DNA of 64,000 bases from Xanthobacteraceae bacterium (GTDB lineage Bacteria > Pseudomonadota > Alphaproteobacteria > Rhizobiales > Xanthobacteraceae), in the NCBI GenBank assembly GCA_022844205.1, contig JALHMF010000006.1:116720-180719 (forward strand). The letters run 5' to 3'. A program made the position numbers and the translations under genes. The notes under the pieces are model-generated. The model was not told the DNA's origin and searched no databases. It worked only from the letters and a program-made list of their open reading frames with translations. Of the stretch, positions 58,162 to 64,000 are shown piece by piece; position 1 is the stretch's first letter, and every line of letters starts with the position of its first letter.

Positions 58162-58362
58162 ATGGCTGATTATTATCGCGATGTGATTCAGCTTCTGAAA
58201 GCGGCCGGTTACGAATTCAAGCGTCAGGGCCGTGGCGATCACGAAATCTGGTGGAATCCACAAACCGGTGTGCGCGTCACCCGTCGATCGAAAACTGCTC
58301 TCGCGTTTCACAGCGAACGGCATTCTGAAGCAGGCTGGATTGCCGAAAGCTTTCTGACTTAA
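58162..58362 (+). CDS. HicA-like mRNA interferase toxin candidate
   Basis: A 66-aa basic protein with the dsRBD-like HicA pattern: DVIQLLKAAGYEFKRQGRGD, then HEIWWNP with the expected catalytic His (GDHEIWW), then the second strand VRVTRRSKTALAF. In HicA the family usually reads GSH; here GDH. Partner of the DUF1902/HicB-like gene just upstream (antitoxin first, toxin second). Whether it is active is unknown; the C-terminal SERHSEAGWIAESF is unusual for the family. Confidence 0.72.
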   Translation: MADYYRDVIQLLKAAGYEFKRQGRGDHEIWWNPQTGVRVTRRSKTALAFHSERHSEAGWIAESFLT

Positions 58363-58512
58363 AGAACAGCAGGTCCGGCTTAGGCGTTTTGTCGCAATCA
58401 TGGTTAACGGCGGAAGCGTGAATCGCAGCAACAAGCCGCAACTTGCGCCGCGAAACGAATTGTGGCGGCCCGGAATCCTTGATCGTTGTATGTCGTTCCG
58501 GTAACCATTTTC

Positions 58513-58546
58513 AGCCCCGGTACGCATGCGGATCGCCGGGGCTTTT
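58513..58546 (+). terminator. Hairpin with short T-run in the purA upstream region
   Basis: AGCCCCGG / CCGGGGCT with a 15-nt loop and TTTT, 32 nt before the purA start. It may end the HicBA transcript or act as an attenuator in the purA leader. The sequence 58363-58512 contains no gene that I can support. Confidence 0.55.
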
Positions 58547-58577
58547 CATGTCCTTGGGTACCGGGGAGTGTTGAAAG

Positions 58578-59870
58578 GTGCCGAACGTCGTCGTTGTGGG
58601 AGCCCAGTGGGGCGACGAGGGTAAAGGCAAGATTGTCGATTGGCTGAGCGAACAGGCCAATGTGGTCGTCCGCTTTCAGGGCGGTCACAATGCAGGCCAT
58701 ACGCTCGTCATCGATGGGGTCACCTACAAGCTGTCATTGCTGCCGTCGGGCGTCGTTCGTCCGGGCAAGCTCGCCATCATCGGCAACGGTGTCGTCCTCG
58801 ATCCGTATGCGCTGACGAGCGAGATCGAACGCATTGCCGGCCTCGGCGTGAAGATCACGCCGGATGTGCTGCGCATCGCCGACAACGTTTCGCTGATCCT
58901 GTCGATCCATCGCGAACTCGACGCCGTGCGCGAAGGGGGGGTGAAGGGCACCCGGCTCGGCACCACCAAGCGCGGCATCGGCCCCGCTTACGAAGACAAG
59001 ATCGGCCGCCGCGCAATCCGGCTCGCGGACCTCGCTGAAGCGGACAATCTCGATGCCAAGATCGAGCGGCTTCTGTTTCACCACAATGCGCTTCGCCGCG
59101 GGCTGGACCTCGCCGAATTCAAGGCTGCCGATCTGCGGAAGGAACTCACCGACATCGCGCCGAAGGTTCTGCCGTATATGGACCGCGTGTGGGAACTGCT
59201 CGACAATCATCGCAGGAAAGGCTCGCGCATCCTGTTCGAGGGCGCGCAGGGTGCGCTGCTCGACGTCGACCACGGCACTTATCCTTACGTGACTTCATCC
59301 AACACGGTCGCCGGCCAGGCGGCCACAGGCTCCGGCATGGGTCCGGGTTCTGTGGGCTATGTGCTCGGCATCACCAAGGCCTACACGACGCGCGTGGGCG
59401 AGGGGCCGTTTCCGACCGAGCTTGAGGACGAGATCGGGAAAAAAATCGGTGAGCGCGGCCATGAATTTGGGACTGTTACCGGACGGGCACGACGCTGTGG
59501 CTGGTTCGACTCGGTCCTTGTTCGGCAGACCGTGCGCACCGGCGGGATCGACGGCATCGCGCTCACCAAGCTCGATGTGCTCGACGGTTTCGACCCGATC
59601 CGCGTTTGCGTGGGCTACCGGCTGAACGGAACCGAAATCCACCACATGCCTGCGGGCGAGGCGGCACAGTCCCGTCTTGAGCCGATTTATGAGAATATTG
59701 AGGGATGGAAGGGATCGACGAGGGGGGCTCGATCTTGGGCGGGTCTGCCGGCGGCGGCAGTCAAGTATGTCAGGCGGATCGAGGAACTGATCGGGTGTCC
59801 GGTTGCACTCCTGTCGACAAGTCCGGAGCGTGACGACACAATCCTTGTCCAAAATCCGTTTCAGTCGTGA
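58578..59870 (+). CDS. purA: Adenylosuccinate synthetase
   Basis: A 430-aa GTP-dependent enzyme that joins IMP and aspartate on the way to AMP. Seen: [20 protein letters not shown] at the N-terminus with the catalytic Asp, [48 protein letters not shown], and the GTP-site Lys in [10 protein letters not shown]. Start is GTG 58578. A structured region with a terminator-like hairpin lies just upstream. Confidence 0.96.
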   Translation: MPNVVVVGAQWGDEGKGKIVDWLSEQANVVVRFQGGHNAGHTLVIDGVTYKLSLLPSGVVRPGKLAIIGNGVVLDPYALTSEIERIAGLGVKITPDVLRIADNVSLILSIHRELDAVREGGVKGTRLGTTKRGIGPAYEDKIGRRAIRLADLAEADNLDAKIERLLFHHNALRRGLDLAEFKAADLRKELTDIAPKVLPYMDRVWELLDNHRRKGSRILFEGAQGALLDVDHGTYPYVTSSNTVAGQAATGSGMGPGSVGYVLGITKAYTTRVGEGPFPTELEDEIGKKIGERGHEFGTVTGRARRCGWFDSVLVRQTVRTGGIDGIALTKLDVLDGFDPIRVCVGYRLNGTEIHHMPAGEAAQSRLEPIYENIEGWKGSTRGARSWAGLPAAAVKYVRRIEELIGCPVALLSTSPERDDTILVQNPFQS

Positions 59871-59913
59871 TGGGCGGCTTGGGGTTAGCGTACGAGTTTA
59901 GAGTCAGAGGCCG

Positions 59914-61362
59914 ATGACCGATTATCTTCCACTCCTGTCCCGCGCGGTGTCTGGACTGGAGCGCAACACGGGTGATGCCCGCCGCTCGGTTTATGACCGG
60001 GCGCGGCAGGCTTTGCTCAACCAGTTGCGTTCCATGAATCCGCCGCTGGCGGAATCGGAGATCACGCGCGAGCGGCTCGCGCTGGAAGAAGCCATCCGCC
60101 GCATCGAGGCGCAGATTTCACGCCCGCCCGAACGCAAGCCACCGCCGCCTCCGCCAGCAGCGCCGCCACCGCCCGCCTCGTTCGAGGATGCGGCGGCTCA
60201 GACTACGCCACCGCCGCCTCCGGCCCCGCCAAGGACGCAAGCCGCTCCCGACGTTCCGCGTGCGCCGATGCCGCGTCCGCCATCGCCGCCAGTGCGCGAG
60301 CGCGCGCCTGCGCCGGCTGGTTCTTCACCCGCCGGCAGGGATGCGTTGGGCGATGCCGATCCGTTTGCCATCGACAGGCCGGCTCCGCCGCCACCCCCGC
60401 GGAAGCCCGCGGCCCCTTTGAATGATATTCCCGCCGACGCCTTCGACATCGTTGACGATATTCCGGTGCCAGCAGCGCGCGGCACGCGCGGTTCCGAGCC
60501 GCCGGCCGATGCATACCCTTCTCCCGCTGCGCCGCGTCCCTATCGCGGGCGGGCGCCGGTGGATTTCGCCAAGGCCGATGCGCAAAAGGCGATAAAGGCG
60601 AAGATGATCGTCGGCGGCACGATGGGGGCGCTCGTCCTCGTTGCGCTGCTCATCGGCTTCCTCAATCGCGACCGTATTTTTTCGATGGGCACGAGCGTTC
60701 CGCGGCCGTCCCCGTCGAGCGCGGTATCCGAACCGCCGAAGGCCTCGGATCGCGTGCCGTCGGATTCCAGCACGCAGCAGCAGGCGAGCCGTCCTCCGCA
60801 GGCCGGGCTTGCCGCCGCCGTCGCGCAGCGCGCTGTACTCTATGAAGAAAACCCGTCCGGCGGCGGCCAGCAATTACAGACCTTCGTCGGCACGGTTGTC
60901 TGGAAGACGGAGACGGTGAACCCCGGACCCGGCAGACCGCCTGAACTGGGCATGCGCATCGAGGTCGAGGTGCCGGACCGCAAGATGACCGTCATCATGA
61001 CGATCCGGCGCAATCCGGATCCAACGCTGCCGGCAAGCCACACCGTGGAAGTGCAGTTTACGACGCCGGGCGATCCGTTCGGTGGCGTCGCCAACGTGCC
61101 GGGCCTGCGCGCGAAGACCACTGAAACGGCGCAGGGTGCTCCGTTGTCGGGACTCGTCGTGCGCGTGATGCCGGGCTTCTTCCTGATTGGCTTGTCGGCC
61201 ATAGATGCCGACCGTGAGCAGAACCTGATGCTTCTGCGCGAACGCGGCTGGCTCGACCTGCCGTTCGTCTACAACAACGGCCGCCGTGCCGTGCTCGTCA
61301 TCGAGAAGGGTGCCCCCGGCGAGCGGGCGATGAACGAAGCGCTCGCGGCGTGGGGTGGGTAG
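59914..61362 (+). CDS. Proline-rich single-pass membrane protein of unknown function
   Basis: A 482-aa protein. An N-terminal helical part (about 1-70, LLSRAVSGLERNTGDARRSV) is followed by a very Pro-rich, probably disordered stretch (about 71-215, many PPPP runs), one membrane helix (about 230-250, MIVGGTMGALVLVALLIGFL), a second low-complexity linker and a C-terminal beta-rich domain (about 310-482, LQTFVGTVVWKTETV, MRIEVEVPDRKMTVIMTIRR). I know similar unnamed proteins in Rhizobiales but no function. EF-P would be needed for its PPP runs. Confidence 0.75.
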   Translation: MTDYLPLLSRAVSGLERNTGDARRSVYDRARQALLNQLRSMNPPLAESEITRERLALEEAIRRIEAQISRPPERKPPPPPPAAPPPPASFEDAAAQTTPPPPPAPPRTQAAPDVPRAPMPRPPSPPVRERAPAPAGSSPAGRDALGDADPFAIDRPAPPPPPRKPAAPLNDIPADAFDIVDDIPVPAARGTRGSEPPADAYPSPAAPRPYRGRAPVDFAKADAQKAIKAKMIVGGTMGALVLVALLIGFLNRDRIFSMGTSVPRPSPSSAVSEPPKASDRVPSDSSTQQQASRPPQAGLAAAVAQRAVLYEENPSGGGQQLQTFVGTVVWKTETVNPGPGRPPELGMRIEVEVPDRKMTVIMTIRRNPDPTLPASHTVEVQFTTPGDPFGGVANVPGLRAKTTETAQGAPLSGLVVRVMPGFFLIGLSAIDADREQNLMLLRERGWLDLPFVYNNGRRAVLVIEKGAPGERAMNEALAAWGG

Positions 61363-61389
61363 CGCTCGCTTTTCCGCCGGAGAATTTTT

Positions 61390-61474
61390 GTCATGCCCGG
61401 CCTTGTGCCGGGCATCTCGCTTAGGGACGCAGTGCCTTCCTAAACGAGATGGCCGGGACAAGCCCGGCCATGAC
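61390..61474. repeat. Palindromic repeat, family D copy 2
   Basis: gtcatgcccggccttgtgcc...gggacgcagtgccttcctaa...ggccgggacaagcccggccatgac. The right half equals that of 27684-27766 almost base for base. It lies between convergent genes, so it may also help to end both transcripts. Confidence 0.9.
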
Positions 61475-61498
61475 GAGTTGTGATTGCGAAGCTGCGCG

Positions 61499-62395
61499 TC
61501 AGTGCGCCGGAACGCCCTTCGGCGTTTCCATCTGCTGGATGCGGCTGACGACGGCCTCCTGCACCTTCTCGAATGCCCGCACCTCGATCTGGCGGACGCG
61601 CTCGCGCGATACGCCGAATTCGGAGGCAAGCTCCTCAAGGGTCACAGGATCATCCGAAAGACGGCGCGCCTCGAAGATGCGGCGCTCGCGCTCGTTCAGC
61701 ACGCCGAGCGCGCCTTGCAGCGCGCTGCGGCGGTTCTGAAGTTCCTCATGCTCGGCGAGCTTCGTTTCCTGGCTCGATTCATCATCGACAAGCCAGTCCT
61801 GCCATTCGCCGGACTCCGAGTCGGTGCGGATCGGCGCGTTCAGTGAAGCGTCGCCGGAAAGGCGGCGGTTCATGTCCACCACTTCCTGCTCGCTGACGCC
61901 AAGACGGGTCGCGATCTGCTTCACCTGATCGGGTTTGAGGTCGCCTTCTTCCAGCGCCGAGATTTTGCTCTTCGCCTTGCGCAGGTTGAAGAACAGCCGC
62001 TTCTGCGCCGCCGTGGTGCCCATCTTCACGAGCGACCACGAGCGCAGGATGTATTCCTGGATCGACGCGCGAATCCACCACATCGCATAGGTCGCGAGGC
62101 GAAAGCCCTTGTCCGGTTCGAAACGCTTGACGGCCTGCATCAGGCCGACGTTGCCCTCGGAAATCACTTCACCGATCGGCAGACCGTAGCCGCGATACCC
62201 CATGGCGATTTTCGCGACGAGGCGGAGATGGCTCGTGACCAGTTGATGCGCGGCGTCCCGATCCCCATGTTCGCGCCAGCGCTTGGCGAGCATGAATTCC
62301 TGCTCCGGCTCCAGCATGGGGAACCGGCGGATCTCGGTCAGGTAGTGGGAAAGTCCGCCTTCGGAGGAGAAGGCAGGAACTGCAGTCTGGGCCAT
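61499..62395 (-). CDS. rpoH: RNA polymerase heat-shock sigma factor RpoH
   Basis: A 298-aa sigma-32 type factor. Region 2 has HLRLVAKIAMGYRGYGLPIG and NVGLMQAVKRFEPDKGFRLA followed by TYAMWWIRASIQEYILRSWS; the RpoH box KRLFFNLRKAK is intact near residue 130. Region 4 ends FGVSRERVRQIEVRAFEKVQ. Start ATG 62395 with AAAGGG upstream. A perfect 7-bp hairpin GGGTCCC/GGGACCC lies directly 5' of that site (62411-62433) and might act on translation. Confidence 0.96.
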   Translation of the reverse strand: MAQTAVPAFSSEGGLSHYLTEIRRFPMLEPEQEFMLAKRWREHGDRDAAHQLVTSHLRLVAKIAMGYRGYGLPIGEVISEGNVGLMQAVKRFEPDKGFRLATYAMWWIRASIQEYILRSWSLVKMGTTAAQKRLFFNLRKAKSKISALEEGDLKPDQVKQIATRLGVSEQEVVDMNRRLSGDASLNAPIRTDSESGEWQDWLVDDESSQETKLAEHEELQNRRSALQGALGVLNERERRIFEARRLSDDPVTLEELASEFGVSRERVRQIEVRAFEKVQEAVVSRIQQMETPKGVPAH

Positions 62396-62410
62396 TGAGA
62401 TACCCTTTCC

Positions 62411-62433
62411 GGGTCCCCCAAATGGCGGGACCC
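62411..62433 (-). promoter_or_regulatory. Hairpin next to the rpoH ribosome-binding site
   Basis: GGGTCCC/GGGACCC stem with a 9-nt loop, immediately upstream of the AAAGGG site of rpoH. It could tune translation; the site itself is not paired in this hairpin, so a thermometer role is uncertain. The rest of the 114-bp gap to rluD should hold the rpoH promoter (a TATATA lies at about 62471-62477). Confidence 0.35.
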
Positions 62434-62509
62434 AAACGCTGCGGCTGCACGAAGCCCGCCGCAACCGGCATATATAGAAACGCTTGAGGGCGTTTAAAGG
62501 GCAGCGCTC

Positions 62510-63529
62510 TCACGAGGATTTGAGCGAATCCAGGAGCTTCTGTAGGTCGGCCGGAAAGCGGCGCTCGAACTTCACCTTCTTGCCGGTGCCCGGATGCAGG
62601 AAGCCGAGCTGGTAGGCGTGCAATGCCTGCCGGTTCAGCTTCTCGAATGCCTTCTGGGCCTTGGCGGTGAGCTGCGAGACCTTGGTGCGGAAACCGGCAC
62701 CATAGACTTCGTCGCCGAGCAGCGGATGACCGAGGCGCGTCATGTGCACGCGGATCTGGTGCGTGCGTCCCGTCTCCAGCCTGCACTCCACGAGGGTTAC
62801 GATCGGAAGCCCGTCCTTGCCCGCATACCTTTCCAGAATTTCATAATGCGTGACGGCGTGCCTGCCGCCGGGCAGCACCGCCATCTTCTCGCGTGCCTTC
62901 GGATCGCGCGCGATCGGCGCGTTGACGCTGCCGCGGCGCGGATCGGGGACGCCCCAGACGAACGCCAGATAAGCGCGGGTGAGGGCGCCATCTTTGCCGT
63001 GGTCGGCGAACTGCTTTGAGAGCGCATTGTGGGTCTTGTCGTTCTTGGCGACCACCAAAAGCCCGCTCGTGTCCTTGTCGAGCCGGTGCACGATGCCGGG
63101 ACGGATTTCGCCTCCAATTCCAGAGAGACTGTCGCCGCAATGGGCGATCAGCGCATTGACAAGGGTGCCGGATTTATTGCCGGCACCCGGATGCACGACG
63201 AGGCCGGCCGGCTTGTTGATGACGATGAGGTCGCTGTCCTCGTACACGACATCGAGCGGAATCTTTTGCGCCTTGGGTTTTGCGGGCTCGGGTGCCGGTA
63301 CGCGCACCATCACCGTCTCGCCCGGTTTGACCCGATAGGCGGGGTCCCCTACGTTCCGGCCGTTCACGCGAACCTGGCCTCCAAGCAGCAGCAGCTTGAG
63401 ACGCGAGCGGCTCAGGTCGGGAATTTGCGTGGCGAGGAACTGGTCGAGGCGCGAGCCGGAATGCTCCTTGCTCGTGGTCGCCTCGAAGAATTTCTCGGCC
63501 TCTTTCTTTGCTGCGGCGCTTGAACTCAT
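62510..63529 (-). CDS. rluD: Ribosomal large-subunit pseudouridine synthase RluD-type
   Basis: A 339-aa RluA-family pseudouridine synthase with an N-terminal S4 domain (SRLDQFLATQIPDLSRSRLK, LGGQVRVNGRNV). The catalytic block is PGIVHRLDKDTSGLLVVAKN with the nucleophilic Asp, followed by RTHQIRVHMTRLGHPLLGD. RluD (23S 1911/1915/1917) is the closest known member. The ATG at 63529-63527 shares the palindrome CATG with the start of the divergent gene at 63528. Confidence 0.93.
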   Translation of the reverse strand: MSSSAAAKKEAEKFFEATTSKEHSGSRLDQFLATQIPDLSRSRLKLLLLGGQVRVNGRNVGDPAYRVKPGETVMVRVPAPEPAKPKAQKIPLDVVYEDSDLIVINKPAGLVVHPGAGNKSGTLVNALIAHCGDSLSGIGGEIRPGIVHRLDKDTSGLLVVAKNDKTHNALSKQFADHGKDGALTRAYLAFVWGVPDPRRGSVNAPIARDPKAREKMAVLPGGRHAVTHYEILERYAGKDGLPIVTLVECRLETGRTHQIRVHMTRLGHPLLGDEVYGAGFRTKVSQLTAKAQKAFEKLNRQALHAYQLGFLHPGTGKKVKFERRFPADLQKLLDSLKSS

Positions 63530-63866
63530 GACCCACTCACAACGCGACGAAACTCAACTCGATCCCGCCCAGGCGCGCATCGTGCAGCGCTTGCGCAGGC
63601 TGATGCTGTTGTCCAGCCTGATAATGGTGGCCGGCATTCTCGCTGTTTTCGGCGTGATCGGCTACCGCATTTCCACAGGCGCCGAAAAAGCCCCGCTGAC
63701 GGACAATACCGTAAACCTGCCCAAGGGGTCGCGAATTGTTTCCACGGCGATTTCCGACGGCAAGCTCGCGGTGACGATCGAGAACGATGGGGTTACCGAA
63801 GTACGCCTTTACGATCTTCCTTCCTTTTCACCGCGCGGCAGCCTCACGCTGAAGCCGGAGCGCTGA
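63528..63866 (+). CDS. DUF6476-like single-pass membrane protein
   Basis: A 112-aa protein with a short N-terminal arm, a membrane helix (about 24-47, RLRRLMLLSSLIMVAGILAV) and a C-terminal part LPKGSRIVSTAISDGKLAVT then ENDGVTEVRLYDLPSFSPRG. This matches small alphaproteobacterial proteins that I know as DUF6476; function unknown. Its ATG overlaps that of the divergent rluD on the palindrome CATG, which is unusual, and no good ribosome site precedes it; a later start is possible. Confidence 0.7.
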   Translation: MTHSQRDETQLDPAQARIVQRLRRLMLLSSLIMVAGILAVFGVIGYRISTGAEKAPLTDNTVNLPKGSRIVSTAISDGKLAVTIENDGVTEVRLYDLPSFSPRGSLTLKPER

Positions 63867-63925
63867 CGGCGCACTTGAAGGCCGGCACCTTCGGCGATAC
63901 ATCTATCGGGCCGTTTGTTGCAGTT

Positions 63926-64000
63926 GCTCCCTTCGTCTAGCGGTTAGGACGCGGCCCTCTCAAGGCTGAAACGGGGGTTCGATTCCCCCAGGGAGCGCCA
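63926..64000 (+). tRNA. tRNA-Glu (anticodon CTC)
   Basis: A complete cloverleaf: acceptor GCTCCCT/AGGGAGC, D arm GTC..GAC, anticodon stem CGGCC/GGCTG with loop CTCTCAA giving anticodon CTC (reads GAG), T arm GGGGG TTCGATT CCCCC, discriminator G and encoded CCA. It ends exactly at the window edge. The 59 bp before it from the DUF6476-like gene show no other feature. Confidence 0.95.

Overview
The window is a gene-dense, GC-rich stretch of an alphaproteobacterial chromosome. Gene content and order point to Hyphomicrobiales, probably the Bradyrhizobium/Rhodopseudomonas/Xanthobacteraceae side: TrcR (DUF1013), an RcdA-type DUF1465 protein, DUF1192 and DUF465 proteins, a serC-motif leader, the yebC-ruvCAB-ybgC-tolQRAB-pal-cpoB-tilS-ftsH order, and many dispersed palindromic repeats. 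I cannot name genus or species. No rRNA, CRISPR array, transposase, integrase or prophage genes are visible. Nearly everything looks like core chromosome.

Layout: 0-7 kb holds the start of ispH (cut by the window edge), trcR, an SDR dehydrogenase coupled to a propionyl-CoA synthetase, a TauE/SafE exporter and an acyl-CoA synthetase. 6.9-8.4 kb is a gene-free, hairpin-rich stretch ending at a cold-shock gene. 8.7-17 kb has small proteins, a peroxiredoxin, a DsbD-alpha-like protein, YqgE, a large GGDEF/EAL membrane protein, a quinone oxidoreductase, a candidate three-hairpin sRNA and an rcdA-like gene. 17-25 kb has rpmE, an ABC exporter, a MotA/TolQ-like plus OmpA-like motor pair, an inositol monophosphatase-family gene, efp, a Sel1-repeat protein and a ThiE-like gene. 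25-31 kb is the carbon-metabolism run tkt, small zinc-ribbon ORF, gap, pgk, class I aldolase, thiE-like. 31-35 kb has zapA, 6S RNA, the 5-formyl-THF cyclo-ligase gene, a YmdB phosphodiesterase, a Tat-type MBL-fold hydrolase and yebC. 36-46 kb carries Holliday junction resolution (ruvCAB) and the complete Tol-Pal envelope system with tilS. 46-53 kb has ftsH and glmM, separated by a five-gene accessory block (small membrane protein, FecR-domain protein, azlCD, RraA-like). 53-58 kb has two outer-membrane beta-barrels, the serC leader, serC-serA and a HicB/HicA-like pair. The end has purA, a proline-rich membrane protein, rpoH, rluD, a DUF6476-like gene and tRNA-Glu(CTC).

Genes that work together: ruvC/A/B for branch migration and cleavage; tolQRA/tolB/pal/cpoB for outer-membrane constriction at division, with zapA acting on the Z ring; tkt/gap/pgk/fda for triose-phosphate and pentose-phosphate flux; serC/serA for serine synthesis under a shared RNA leader; rpoH with ftsH, which is preceded by a plausible RpoH-type promoter.

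The most unusual material is non-coding: a roughly 370-nt run of perfect hairpins at 7.3-7.66 kb, several families of about 100-nt palindromic repeats placed at junctions between co-directional genes (including three consecutive junctions of the glycolytic run), a suhB/alpha-r8-like sRNA candidate and a clear 6S RNA. I found no unmistakable new multi-gene system. The best uncharacterised candidates are the structured locus at 7.3 kb, the motor pair at 19.6-21.7 kb and the small zinc-ribbon gene translationally coupled to gap.
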